From: Streptomyces odontomachi
GTDB lineage: Bacteria > Actinomycetota > Actinomycetes > Streptomycetales > Streptomycetaceae
Assembly (NCBI RefSeq): GCF_024435355.1
Contig: NZ_JAMJWG010000008.1
Span: 1-64,000 of the forward strand
Length of the DNA: 64,000 bases
Direction: 5' to 3'
Shown here: in pieces, positions 48,916 to 57,213 of the stretch
Layout: every line of letters starts with the position of its first letter
How positions within the stretch are numbered: position 1 is the stretch's first letter
Notes under the pieces: generated by a model
Told to the model about the DNA's origin: nothing
Database searches by the model: none
What the model saw: the letters and a program-made list of their open reading frames with translations, nothing else
Position numbers and translations under genes: made by a program

Positions 48916-51363
48916 GTGACCATCGCGCCCGTCGACCCTGTTTCAGCGGTCTCCACCCCGCCCGAGGACGGGCCCGCCGTGGAACTCCTGCGTGCCGTGA
49001 CCGAGGCGAGCGCCGGCCTCCCCGACGCCGACCCGGAGCGCATCGTGGCCGCCGCCCGGCGCGGGCGCAGCGCCGCGGCGGACGCGGCCGAACTGCGTGA
49101 CCTGGCCATCGAGGCCGCCGCCGGTCTGATCGCCGAGGACCCGCAGTACTCCCGGCTCGCCGCCCGGCTGTTGGCCCGGGCCATCGCCGACGAGGCCGCC
49201 GACGAGGGCGCCGGCTCCTTCTCCGCCTCGATCGCGGTGGGCCACCGCGAGGGCCTGATCGCCGAGCGCACCGCCGCGTTCGTGCAGGCCCACGCCGTTC
49301 GTCTCGACGCGCTCGCCGACCCGGCCGCCGACGACCGGTTCGGCTACTTCGGGCTGCGCACCCTCTACAGCCGCTATCTGCTGCGGCACCCGGTCAGCCG
49401 CCGGGTCGTCGAGGCCCCCCAGCACTTCATGCTGCGGGTGGCGGCGGGGCTCGCCGAGGACGACGGCGAGCGGGCCGTGGACGAGGTGGCCGCGCTGTAC
49501 GGGCTGATGAGCCGTCTGGAGTACCTGCCGAGTTCGCCGACGCTCTTCAACTCCGGCACCCGGCATCCGCAGATGTCGTCGTGCTACCTGCTGGACTCCC
49601 CGCTCGACGAGCTGGACTCCCTCTACCAGCGGTACCACCAGGTGGCCCGGCTGTCGAAGCACGCGGGCGGCATCGGCATCCCGTTCAGCCGCATCCGCTC
49701 CCGGGGCTCCCTGATCCGCGGCACCAACGGGCACTCAGGAGGCATCGTCCCGTTCCTGCGGACCCTGGACGCCTCGGTCGCCGCCGTCAACCAGGGCGGT
49801 CGTCGCAAGGGTGCCGCCTGCGTGTACCTGGAGACCTGGCACGCGGACCTCGAGGAGTTCCTGGAACTGCGCGACAACACCGGTGAAGAGGCCCGCCGCA
49901 CCCACAACCTGAACCTGGCGCACTGGATCCCCGACGAGTTCATGCGCCGGGTCGAGGCCGACGCCGACTGGTCGCTGTTCTCTCCCCGTGACGTGCCGGA
50001 GCTGACCGACCTGTGGGGCGAGGAGTTCGACGCCGCCTACCGGCGCGCCGAACACGACGGGCGCGCCGTCAAGCGGCTTCCCGCGCGCACCCTGTACGCC
50101 CGGATGATGCGCACCCTGGCGCAGACCGGCAACGGGTGGATGACCTTCAAGGACGCCGCCAACCGCACCGCCAACCAGACCGCCGAACCCGGCCGGGTGA
50201 TCCACTCCTCCAACCTCTGCACCGAGATCCTGGAAGTCACCGACGACGGCGAGACGGCCGTCTGCAACCTCGGCTCGGTCAACCTGGCCGCGTTCGTCAC
50301 CCCGCAGACGGGCCGGGCCGAGGACGCGACGGGCGACCGTGCGGCGAACCCGGCTGACCTCGCGGACCCCGCGGACGGCATCGACTGGGAGCGTCTGGAC
50401 GCGGCCGTGCGCACCGCCGTGACCTTCCTCGACCGCGTGGTGGACGTCAACTTCTACCCGACCCCCGAGGCGGCCGCCTCCAACGAGCGGTGGCGGCCGG
50501 TCGGCCTGGGGGTGATGGGCCTTCAGGACGTGTTCTTCACCCTGCGCCTGCCCTTCGACTCGCCGCGGGCCCGCGCGTTGTCCACCCGGATCGCCGAACG
50601 CATCATGCTGGCCGCCTACGAGACCTCCTGCGACCTGGCACAGCGGCATGGCCCGCACCCTGCCTGGCCGGCCACCCGGGCGGCCCGCGGCGTCCTGCAC
50701 CCCGACCACTACGGCACCACGCCCACCTGGCCCGACCGGTGGGCGGCCCTGCGCACCCGGCTGGCGACCACCGGCCTGCGCAACTCCCTACTCCTGGCCA
50801 TCGCCCCGACCGCCACCATCGCCTCCATCGCCGGCGCCTACGAGTGCATCGAGCCGCAGGTCTCCAACCTGTTCAAGCGTGAAACGCTCAGCGGCGAGTT
50901 CCTCCAGGTCAACCCCTACCTGGTGGCCGAGCTGAAGGAGCGCGGCTGCTGGGACGCGGCCACCCGGGAGGCGCTGCGCGAGTCGAACGGCTCCGTGCAG
51001 GAGCTGACCTGGCTGCCCGAGGACGTACGGGCGCTGTACCGCACGGCCTGGGAGCTGCCCCAGCGTGCCCTGATCGACATGGCGGCGGCCCGCACCCCGT
51101 ACCTGGACCAGAGCCAGTCGCTCAACCTCTTCATGGCGTCGCCCACCATCGGCAAGCTCAGTTCGATGTACGCCTACGCCTGGAAGCAGGGCCTCAAGAC
51201 CACCTACTACCTGCGCTCCCGCCCGGCGACCCGCATCGCCCGGTCCGCCCGCGGCGCCGCCCAGGTCCCCGAGCCCCGACCGGCCGTACCGCCGACGGCA
51301 CCCGACGCCGAGGCGATCGCCTGCTCCCTGGAGAACCCCGAGTCCTGCGAGGCATGCCAGTAA
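48916..51363 (+). CDS. nrdA: Ribonucleoside-diphosphate reductase class Ia, alpha subunit
   Basis: 815 residues. It reduces ribonucleoside diphosphates to deoxyribonucleotides for DNA synthesis, using the radical from NrdB. Catalytic residues are visible: Cys223 in MSSCYLLDS, the N-x-C-x-E triad in SSNLCTEIL (Cys435, Glu437), the partner cysteine in VCNLGSVNLA, the tyrosine relay region before LNLFMASPTIGKLSSMY, and the C-terminal thiol pair SCEACQ. The N-terminal about 100 residues resemble only weakly an ATP-cone (DPERIVAAARRGRSAAADAA), so allosteric control may differ. GTG 48916 follows GGAGGGAGAAAC. Its stop overlaps the nrdB ATG (TAATG). Confidence 0.95.
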   Translation: MTIAPVDPVSAVSTPPEDGPAVELLRAVTEASAGLPDADPERIVAAARRGRSAAADAAELRDLAIEAAAGLIAEDPQYSRLAARLLARAIADEAADEGAGSFSASIAVGHREGLIAERTAAFVQAHAVRLDALADPAADDRFGYFGLRTLYSRYLLRHPVSRRVVEAPQHFMLRVAAGLAEDDGERAVDEVAALYGLMSRLEYLPSSPTLFNSGTRHPQMSSCYLLDSPLDELDSLYQRYHQVARLSKHAGGIGIPFSRIRSRGSLIRGTNGHSGGIVPFLRTLDASVAAVNQGGRRKGAACVYLETWHADLEEFLELRDNTGEEARRTHNLNLAHWIPDEFMRRVEADADWSLFSPRDVPELTDLWGEEFDAAYRRAEHDGRAVKRLPARTLYARMMRTLAQTGNGWMTFKDAANRTANQTAEPGRVIHSSNLCTEILEVTDDGETAVCNLGSVNLAAFVTPQTGRAEDATGDRAANPADLADPADGIDWERLDAAVRTAVTFLDRVVDVNFYPTPEAAASNERWRPVGLGVMGLQDVFFTLRLPFDSPRARALSTRIAERIMLAAYETSCDLAQRHGPHPAWPATRAARGVLHPDHYGTTPTWPDRWAALRTRLATTGLRNSLLLAIAPTATIASIAGAYECIEPQVSNLFKRETLSGEFLQVNPYLVAELKERGCWDAATREALRESNGSVQELTWLPEDVRALYRTAWELPQRALIDMAAARTPYLDQSQSLNLFMASPTIGKLSSMYAYAWKQGLKTTYYLRSRPATRIARSARGAAQVPEPRPAVPPTAPDAEAIACSLENPESCEACQ

Positions 51364-52418
51364 TGACCAGCACTACAAGCACCACCAGCGCGACCAGCGC
51401 GACGAGCACCACCGGCGTCAAGAACCTGCTCGACCCCGGGTTCGAACTCACCCTGCGCCCCATGCGCTACCCGGCCTTCTACGACCGCTACCGGGACGCC
51501 ATCAAGAACACCTGGACCGTGGAGGAGGTCGACCTCCACTCCGACGTCGCCGACCTCGCCAGGCTCTCGCCGGCCGAGCAGCACATGATCGGCAGGCTGG
51601 TCGCCTTCTTCGCGACCGGCGACTCGATCGTCGCCAACAACCTCGTCCTCACCCTCTACAAGCACATCAACTCCCCCGAAGCCCGGCTGTACCTCTCCCG
51701 CCAGCTCTTCGAGGAGGCCGTCCACGTCCAGTTCTACCTGACCCTGCTGGACACCTACCTGCCCGAACCCACCGAGCGCGCCGCCGCCTTCGCCGCCGTG
51801 GAGAACATCCCTTCCATCCGCGAGAAGGCCCAGTTCTGCTTCCGCTGGATGGACTCGGTCGAGAACATCGAGCGCCTCGAGTCCAGGGCGGACCGGCGCC
51901 GCTTCCTGCTCAACCTGATCTGCTTCGCCGCCTGCATCGAGGGCCTGTTCTTCTACGGCGCCTTCGCGTACGTCTACTGGTTCCGCTCCCGGGGGCTGCT
52001 GCACGGCCTGGCCACCGGAACCAACTGGGTCTTCCGCGACGAGAGCTGCCACATGGACTTCGCGTTCCACGTGGTCGACATCGTCCGCGGCGAGGAGCCC
52101 GACCTCTTCGACGAGGCCATGGGCGAGCAGGTCACCGCCATGCTGGAGGAGGCCGTGGAGGCCGAGTTGCAGTTCGCGCGCGATCTGTGCGGGGACGGCC
52201 TGCCCGGCATGAACACCGACTCGATGCGCGCCTACCTCCAGTGCGTCGCCGACCAGCGCCTGGTCCGCCTCGGCCTGCCGGCTCGCTACGGCGCCCGGAA
52301 CCCGTTCTCGTTCATGGAACTCCAGAACGTCCAGGAGCTGACGAACTTCTTCGAGCGTCGCCCCTCCGCCTACCAGGTGGCGGTCGAGGGTTCGGTCTCG
52401 TTCGACGACGACTTCTAG
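51363..52418 (+). CDS. nrdB: Ribonucleoside-diphosphate reductase class Ia, beta subunit
   Basis: 351 residues. The di-iron/radical subunit that passes an electron hole to NrdA. Likely metal ligands are Asp87 (ATGDSIVANN), Glu118 and His121 (FEEAVHVQFY), and the later pair in FRDESCHMDFAFH. Tyr125, four residues after His121, matches the radical-bearing tyrosine of the E. coli enzyme, so this is the tyrosyl-radical type, not the Phe-containing class Ic. The first 16 residues are an unusual Ser/Thr/Ala stretch (TSTTSTTSATSATSTTG). In S. coelicolor a third gene, nrdS, follows; here the next DNA holds regulator fragments instead. Confidence 0.95.
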   Translation: MTSTTSTTSATSATSTTGVKNLLDPGFELTLRPMRYPAFYDRYRDAIKNTWTVEEVDLHSDVADLARLSPAEQHMIGRLVAFFATGDSIVANNLVLTLYKHINSPEARLYLSRQLFEEAVHVQFYLTLLDTYLPEPTERAAAFAAVENIPSIREKAQFCFRWMDSVENIERLESRADRRRFLLNLICFAACIEGLFFYGAFAYVYWFRSRGLLHGLATGTNWVFRDESCHMDFAFHVVDIVRGEEPDLFDEAMGEQVTAMLEEAVEAELQFARDLCGDGLPGMNTDSMRAYLQCVADQRLVRLGLPARYGARNPFSFMELQNVQELTNFFERRPSAYQVAVEGSVSFDDDF

Positions 52419-52645
52419 GAACGACTGCTGTTCTTGCGGAGGGCGTCGGCAACCGTCTGGTGGCGGGCGACCGCGGCTTTGGTGCGGTCGCAGGTGGTGG
52501 GTTCGGCGCAGACGGTCAGGCCCTGGGTCACGATCTCGGAGAGGTGGTTGAGCAGGAGGCTGCCGCCGGCGTGGATCAGGTGCCGATGGAAGCAGGCGTC
52601 GGCGTCGGCGAACCGGTCGGCCTGGTCGTCTGCGTCTTCGTGGCG
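52415..52645 (-). pseudogene. Fragment of a GntR/FadR-type regulator (FCD domain)
   Basis: The reverse strand encodes about 77 residues including DADACFHRHLIHAGGSLLLN and AVARHQTVADALRK, which match the ligand-binding FCD domain of FadR-type GntR regulators (the D..FH and later H motifs that bind metal or ligand). The DNA-binding N-terminal half is missing, and the protein ends early, with its stop overlapping the end of nrdB. The upstream break lies near 52640, exactly where a truncated XRE-family gene begins on the other strand. A functional product is unlikely. Confidence 0.65.
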
Positions 52646-52648
52646 TAG

Positions 52649-53248
52649 GGCGTCGTCCATGTCGGCGACGGCGGGTTCCCGGAGTACGTCAAGCTGGAGA
52701 GCCGGGCAGCGGAGATTCGGCTGTTCAATGTCGGGATCATCCCCGGTGTCTTACAGACGCCGGAGTACGCCCGGGTTCTGGCGGACAGCGCCGTGCGGCG
52801 CGGCGCCATCACGGAAGACCAAGCCGTGGCACGCGTCTCGTTCGTGGCGGAGCGGCAGGCGGCGCTGGCGCGGCCCCGCCCTCCCATGCTGCTGGTGGTC
52901 CTGGACGAGAGCTGTATCCGCAGGCGGGTCGGTGGAGAGGAGGTCATGCGCGCCCAGCTCGACCGATTGCTGGAGTTCGCTGAACTGCCGAACACCGTGC
53001 TCCAGATCGCCCCGTACGACATGGGGGAGCGTCGCCCGTTCAACTACCTGATGCACTTGCTGACGCTGTCGGACCTGTCCGTGATCGCGTACTCGGAATC
53101 CCAGATCTGGGGGCACGTGGAGCGCGAATCGCCGGCCGTCCTCCCGCTGCTGACGGCTTACCATCAGTTGCAGGCCGAAGCGCTGCCCCAGGCAGCATCC
53201 GTGGCCCTCATCAACGAGGCACGAAAGGGCACCCGTGACCACGACTGA
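52649..53248 (+). pseudogene. XRE-family DUF5753 regulator missing its helix-turn-helix
   Basis: From 52649 the frame encodes about 199 residues of a DUF5753 domain (IRLFNVGIIPGVLQTPEYAR, PPMLLVVLDESCIRRRVGGE, IAPYDMGERRPFNYLMHLLT). Family proteins start with an XRE helix-turn-helix of about 80-90 residues, which is absent: an in-frame TAG lies at 52646-52648. The only usable start would be GTG 52793, deeper in the domain. A rare TTA leucine codon at 52751 would require bldA tRNA. The 3' end still overlaps the DUF397 gene normally, so the 5' part was lost by deletion or recombination. Confidence 0.75.
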
Positions 53249-53444
53249 GTCCCCCCGCTGGTTCACGTCCTCCTACAGCGACAACGGCGGCGAATGCGTG
53301 GAGATCGCCACCAACCTCACCGCTTCCCACGGCATAGTCCCCGTCCGGGACTCCAAAAACCCGGACGGCCCGAGGCTCGACGTCGCAACGGCCACCTGGT
53401 CGACGTTCGTCAGCGCAGTCCGGGACGGCGAACTCCCCGCCTGA
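53235..53444 (+). CDS. DUF397 domain protein
   Basis: 69 residues. RWFTSSYSDNGGECVEIATN and VPVRDSKNPDGPRLDVATAT are the signature of DUF397, a small protein family found in many copies in Streptomyces, nearly always beside a WhiJ-like XRE/DUF5753 regulator. These pairs affect development and antibiotic production, and some behave like toxin-antitoxin partners. GTG 53235 overlaps the truncated regulator by 14 bp, the usual arrangement. With its partner broken, this gene may be an orphan. Confidence 0.85.
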   Translation: MTTTESPRWFTSSYSDNGGECVEIATNLTASHGIVPVRDSKNPDGPRLDVATATWSTFVSAVRDGELPA

Positions 53445-53462
53445 GCCCCGCACCTGACCCGA

Positions 53463-53501
53463 GCAACGGGCCCTCACCACGTCCGCAGTGAGGGCCGTTG
53501 C
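53463..53501 (+). terminator. Terminator after DUF397
   Basis: gcaac-g-GGCCCTCAC (53463-53477) pairs with GTGAGGGCC-gttgc (53488-53501), a 14-bp stem with one bulged G and a 10-base loop, 18 bp after the DUF397 stop. A related hairpin occurs at 57017-57046. Confidence 0.75.
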
Positions 53502-53614
53502 TATCCGGTTTCCCGTTCCGTCAACCGTGATCGCTTGACCGGTGTGCTCAGCCCTCGGGAGCATCAACCCGGATGCGGGGTACTGGCAGCGGTACGGGAG
53601 AGGGGCCCCAGACC

Positions 53615-53806
53615 ATGAAGGTCACCAAGCTGGTCAGCACGTGCGACATCAAGGACTGCCCGACGATCTACGCCACGGATCGTGGCACCTTCCTAGTGCA
53701 GGGCGAGACGCCGACCGACCACGGGATTCAGATTCCCCCGCACGAAACCCTGGTTGAGATCCCGATGGAACTGATCCAGAAGGCCATCCGTGACAACCTC
53801 ATCTAG
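53615..53806 (+). CDS. Small conserved protein of unknown function upstream of DUF6879
   Basis: 63 residues (MKVTKLVSTCDIKDCPTIYA, then DRGTFLVQGETPTDHGIQIP and HETLVEIPMELIQKAIRDNL). Small proteins of this kind recur in Streptomyces directly before DUF6879 genes, which supports a real gene. The beta-rich body and two cysteines near the start suggest a compact fold. GAGAGGGG precedes ATG 53615. It overlaps the DUF6879 gene by 17 bp and so belongs to the same operon. Confidence 0.75.
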   Translation: MKVTKLVSTCDIKDCPTIYATDRGTFLVQGETPTDHGIQIPPHETLVEIPMELIQKAIRDNLI

Positions 53807-54314
53807 AACCCTTGGCAACCTCTTCGACGCGTTCGAACGCGAGGCATTCCGGCTGGAAACCCTGGACGACTACAGCAGGTCCGGGAGCGTCGACGCCTAT
53901 CATGCATTCCTGGCCGGGAAGCCGCAGCCGGACGACTACAACGCGGGCTGGGTCGAAGAACTACGCTCACACACCGAGAAGGCGAAACGGATCTATCGGG
54001 TCCACATTCTTTCTCGCCCGCTCTCGGGCTACCTGAGGTTCGAGCTGGGCTGGGGCTACCGGAAGAACATGACCGGGGGTGAAGAGTTCTTCATCCTCGA
54101 CATCACCGACAAACCCAACCCCCTGGAGGGCGTTCCAGATTTCTGGTTCTTCGATTCCGAATCCGTCGCCGTGATGAACTACGACAGCAGCGGGAAATAT
54201 CTGGGTTCGGACGTGCTACCGCAGGGGAGAGCAGCTGAGTTCGTGCGACACCGTGACACGGCACTCGCGCAGGCGGAACCGTTCACCGAATGGTGGGCCA
54301 CGTACGGGGCGTGA
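53790..54314 (+). CDS. DUF6879 family protein
   Basis: 174 residues. GNLFDAFEREAFRLETLDDY at the start, RIYRVHILSRPLSGYLRFEL in the centre and DFWFFDSESVAVMNYDSSGK near the end are characteristic of DUF6879. Function is unknown; these proteins regularly occur in operon with a helix-turn-helix DUF5753 regulator, as here, and may be partners or targets of it. The GTG start lies inside the previous gene, and the stop overlaps the next gene (GTGA at 54311-54314). The GC content here is visibly lower than in neighbouring regions. Confidence 0.8.
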   Translation: MTTSSRTLGNLFDAFEREAFRLETLDDYSRSGSVDAYHAFLAGKPQPDDYNAGWVEELRSHTEKAKRIYRVHILSRPLSGYLRFELGWGYRKNMTGGEEFFILDITDKPNPLEGVPDFWFFDSESVAVMNYDSSGKYLGSDVLPQGRAAEFVRHRDTALAQAEPFTEWWATYGA

Positions 54315-55141
54315 ACAGATCACAGCTCGGAGCAGCGCTGCGGGCGCTGAGAGTGGCATCCGGAAAGGAAGCCAAAGCAGTGGCCCGCAGCGCCCTCATG
54401 TCTCCGTCCAAGCTCTCCAAGATCGAGAATGCGAGGCTGGCCCCCAGCGCGGCGGACGTAGAGCGTATCCTGACCGCTATCGGCGTCTCGGCCGAGGTCA
54501 AAGCGGAGTACGCGGAAGCCGCACGCGCGTCAGCGACGGAGGCAACGGCATGGCGTCTGCTCAAGCGGATCGGGGTCCACAAAGGCCAGCAGGACGCCAA
54601 AGCCCTGGAAGCCCAGATGTCGATGCTGCGACTGTTTCAACCCGCGCTGGTACCTGGCCTGCTCCAGACTCCGGAGTACATTCGGGCCATTCTGCAACGC
54701 CATGATCTGAGTGAAGATGCACTGACACGGACCATCAACGGCCGGCTCGAACGGCAAGCCGTTCTCTACGACAACACGAAGTCACTGCGGTTCATCATCA
54801 CGGAACCTGTCCTGCGCTGGCGCATCGTGCAACCTTGCATGATGGCTGCTCAACTTGATCGCATCGTATCAATTGCACGGCTTTCTCACGTGGACATCCG
54901 GATAGTCCCCCTCGATGCCCGGCAACACGACATCGCGAATCACGCCTTCGTCATCCGCGACGACCGCATGGTGACTGTTGAAACTGTCCATGCCGAAGTT
55001 GTTGCCACGGACCCGCGAGACGTGAGTCTCTACGTTGAAAAATTCGAAGGATTCGAGCGAGTAGCGCTGGCCGGCTCCGAGATGCGGGATCTGATCGAAA
55101 GTATCCGCAACGACTATTTGCGCGAACAGGAAACAGGCTAG
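54311..55141 (+). CDS. XRE-family (WhiJ-like) regulator with DUF5753 domain
   Basis: 276 residues. An N-terminal helix-turn-helix (LGAALRALRVASGKEAKAVA, RSALMSPSKLSKIENARLAP) is followed by DUF5753 (MLRLFQPALVPGLLQTPEYI, VSIARLSHVDIRIVPLDARQ, ALAGSEMRDLIESIRNDYLR). Such regulators act with partner proteins on developmental genes in Streptomyces. Unlike the copy at 52.6-53.2 kb this one is complete. GTG 54311 overlaps the DUF6879 stop, so the three genes 53615-55141 form an operon. The second half is clearly more AT-rich than the rest of the window, which suggests recent acquisition. Confidence 0.85.
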   Translation: MNRSQLGAALRALRVASGKEAKAVARSALMSPSKLSKIENARLAPSAADVERILTAIGVSAEVKAEYAEAARASATEATAWRLLKRIGVHKGQQDAKALEAQMSMLRLFQPALVPGLLQTPEYIRAILQRHDLSEDALTRTINGRLERQAVLYDNTKSLRFIITEPVLRWRIVQPCMMAAQLDRIVSIARLSHVDIRIVPLDARQHDIANHAFVIRDDRMVTVETVHAEVVATDPRDVSLYVEKFEGFERVALAGSEMRDLIESIRNDYLREQETG

Positions 55142-55255
55142 AGGTTCGGTCATGGCCCGCCGAAGATGAGGGGTATGGAGGGCGAAGAGGAAATGTTCGC
55201 CCCTTCGGCACGGCCGCACGAACGTCATGCACCATCCAACGAGAGAAGGACTGGC

Positions 55256-55741
55256 GTGACCACCACCTATGAAGCCTTACGGAGCCCTGCTCCGCACCCC
55301 TCCCCGACCGAGGTTTTTGCCCTGATCAGCCCGGAGATGCGGGCAGATCTGATCACGGTCGTCCGCAAGGACTACTGGCCCGACCTGACCGATGGCCTCG
55401 GAGAGCGGGGCGTGAACCAGATGGCGGCCTTCCTCGCCTCCACGGTCAACGCCGAGGAGAAGATGGCCCCCAGCCTCCGCGTCGACCTCTTCTGGCACGC
55501 CTTCGTCCTCCACACCGCGCAGTACGCCGCGTTCTGCGCGGCACTCGGAACCGACTTCATCCATCACGTGCCGGACCGGCGCGGGCACAACCCCGCCGAG
55601 GGTCGGGCAGCCCTCGCCAGGGCCCGCGGCACGATCCGCGCGGCCGGCTTCGAAATCGACCCCCAGTTCTGGCCTGCGGACGGAGCCGCGGACTGCACCC
55701 AGAGCTATGCAGGGTGCACCGACAGCCCCGTCAGCAAGTAG
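55256..55741 (+). CDS. GRDP-like (glycine-rich-domain-like) small protein
   Basis: 161 residues. The motif LRVDLFWHAFVLHTAQYAAF followed by CAALGTDFIHHVPD is the core of the GRDP-like family (V-D-x-x-W-H-x-x-I/V-L-H-T...Y...C...HH-P). Function is unknown; the conserved histidines could bind metal. GTG 55256 is preceded by GAGAGAAGGA and was preferred to an upstream ATG at 55166, which adds a low-complexity N-terminus. It sits between the XRE operon and a methyltransferase gene, in the same direction. Confidence 0.7.
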   Translation: MTTTYEALRSPAPHPSPTEVFALISPEMRADLITVVRKDYWPDLTDGLGERGVNQMAAFLASTVNAEEKMAPSLRVDLFWHAFVLHTAQYAAFCAALGTDFIHHVPDRRGHNPAEGRAALARARGTIRAAGFEIDPQFWPADGAADCTQSYAGCTDSPVSK

Positions 55742-55793
55742 CGCCGAACCACATCAGCCGCCTGGCCCCAAGCCGGGCGGCTGCCCGCACGCA

Positions 55794-55835
55794 GCAGAGG
55801 ATCGAGACGTGTCAGCAGAGGACCGAGACGTGTCA
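55794..55835 (+). repeat. 21-bp tandem duplication carrying a start codon
   Basis: gcagaggatcgagacgtgtc-a (55794-55814) is repeated with one change at 55815-55835. Each copy holds a GAGGA ribosome-site-like sequence and a GTG in phase (55809 and 55830), so the methyltransferase gene has two equivalent starts seven codons apart. Confidence 0.8.
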
Positions 55836-56567
55836 GAGACCGAAGGCTCGGCATGGGATGCGTACTCCGTCACGAAGCCGCAGCGGCGGCAGACGAACAG
55901 CCGGGGCGAGAAGACCTGGTTCAACTGGACCCAGTACGCCGACCACGGCCCCGGAGCCGAAGTGCTCCCTCTCAAGCCTGGAGAAACAGTGCTGGACCTC
56001 GGATGCGGGTCCGGCGGGAACGCGGCCCATCTCGTCGCTCTCGGCATGGAGGTGACGGGGGTGGACCTCTCTGCCAAGCAGCTCCGGAAGGCCCGCGACC
56101 GGTGGGCCGATGCACCGGACATGGAGCTTCACCAGGGCGACGCCCTCGGCTATCTCGCAGGGACGCACACGACCTTCGATGCGATCTACAGCGTGTTCGG
56201 CGCCGCCTGGTTCTGTGACCCGGGCCTGATGCTCCCGGCTGTCCACGCCCACCTTCGTCCCGGCGGTGTCTTCGCCCAGTCCCAGCGCCCTCCGGTGGAA
56301 GGCTGCTACGGCTGCCAGGCGTCCTACATCTCACGCGGTCCCGACGAAGACCCCGCAATCGTCAAACGCTGGGACTACGAACCCGACACCTGGTGTGCTC
56401 TCCTCAAGGAATACGGATTTGTTGATGTGACGGCGACGGTGCTCCCTGCCCCCGAAGACGACAAGCGCACGATGGGCACCCTTCTGATCAGGGCCGTCCG
56501 CGACAGTGAGCAGCCCCGGACTGCCATCTTTACGGGCGCCGCCCAGGGACAACGGTATGACCGCTGA
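55809..56567 (+). CDS. SAM-dependent class I methyltransferase
   Basis: 252 residues from GTG 55809 (245 from GTG 55830). Motif I is VLDLGCGSGGNAAHLVALGM, followed by VTGVDLSAKQLRKARDRWAD (acidic end of beta-2), GDALGYLAG and FDAIYSVFGAAWFCDPGLML (motif II/III). The fold is complete, with a C-terminal substrate region containing EGCYGCQASYISRGPDEDPA. Small-molecule methylation is likely; the substrate is unknown. A related arrangement, a methyltransferase followed by a PCMT-like gene, continues downstream with an 11-bp overlap. The upstream in-frame region to 55707 lies over the previous gene and is not needed. Confidence 0.8.
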   Translation: MSAEDRDVSETEGSAWDAYSVTKPQRRQTNSRGEKTWFNWTQYADHGPGAEVLPLKPGETVLDLGCGSGGNAAHLVALGMEVTGVDLSAKQLRKARDRWADAPDMELHQGDALGYLAGTHTTFDAIYSVFGAAWFCDPGLMLPAVHAHLRPGGVFAQSQRPPVEGCYGCQASYISRGPDEDPAIVKRWDYEPDTWCALLKEYGFVDVTATVLPAPEDDKRTMGTLLIRAVRDSEQPRTAIFTGAAQGQRYDR

Positions 56568-56946
56568 CACCGCCGCACTGCGCCGTGCCCTCGCCGACCA
56601 GATCCTTGACGGCGCACCCCTGACCGACCCGGCATGGCGCGCCGCCATCGAAGCCGTCCCCCGGGAACTCTTTCTCGACACGGCGCTCTACCCGCCCAAC
56701 GGACCCAGCTGGGACCCCGTACGCCGCGCGGAGCTCCGCCAGGACGAGTGGCTGCGCCTGGTCTACTCCGACACCACCTGGGTGACCCAGGTGGACGGCA
56801 CCGATGCCGTAGACGCCACCGTTGCGCTGGTCGGAAACCCCACGTCGTCCTCGACCCTTCCCTCCCTGATGGTGACCGGCGATGGCCTCCAAGGGCATCA
56901 GGAAGGGGCCGAGTACGACGCCGTCGTGGCCACCTGTGTGGCGTAG
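56557..56946 (+). pseudogene. Decayed PCMT-like methyltransferase with internal deletion
   Basis: The first about 103 codons (RRALADQILDGAPLTDPAWR, PRELFLDTALYPPNGPSWDP, GNPTSSSTLPSLMV) are the N-terminus of a protein-L-isoaspartate-methyltransferase-like family common in Streptomyces. After SLMV the family continues with the SAM-binding motif, but here the text jumps to TGDGLQGHQEGAEYDAVVAT, which normally lies some 80 residues further on, and stops at CVA. The SAM site is lost and the C-terminus cut off, so a 129-residue inactive remnant remains. ATG 56557 overlaps the end of the preceding methyltransferase gene. Confidence 0.7.
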
Positions 56947-57016
56947 CTGGTGAGGCCTATGGACCTCGCAACCTGCCGGGGCACAGTCCCGTCCTGACTC
57001 CAAGACCCCGAGTGAC

Positions 57017-57046
57017 CGGCCCTCATCACGCCAACCGTGAGGGCCG
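57017..57046 (+). terminator. Terminator after the decayed methyltransferase
   Basis: CGGCCCTCA (57017-57025) pairs with TGAGGGCCG (57038-57046) around a 12-base loop. Sequence and loop resemble the terminator at 53463-53501, so the two may be copies. Confidence 0.75.
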
Positions 57047-57213
57047 TGGGCACTCGAGTACGTTCTGCGGCGGTGTGGGTGTCTCGGCGAGACGGCCGGT
57101 TCAGGCCGACGCCGGGACTGGTCCCGGACCGGTCGGGGCACCATCCGCCGCGCGGGGACGCGCCCCTCCTCGTGGCCAGTGACGAGAAACGCGACAGGAA
57201 GGTGTACCTCAGC

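Noticed and set aside
52415..52660. nrdS after nrdB
   Set aside because: No AraC-like helix-turn-helix is present; the sequence matches a FadR-type FCD fragment.
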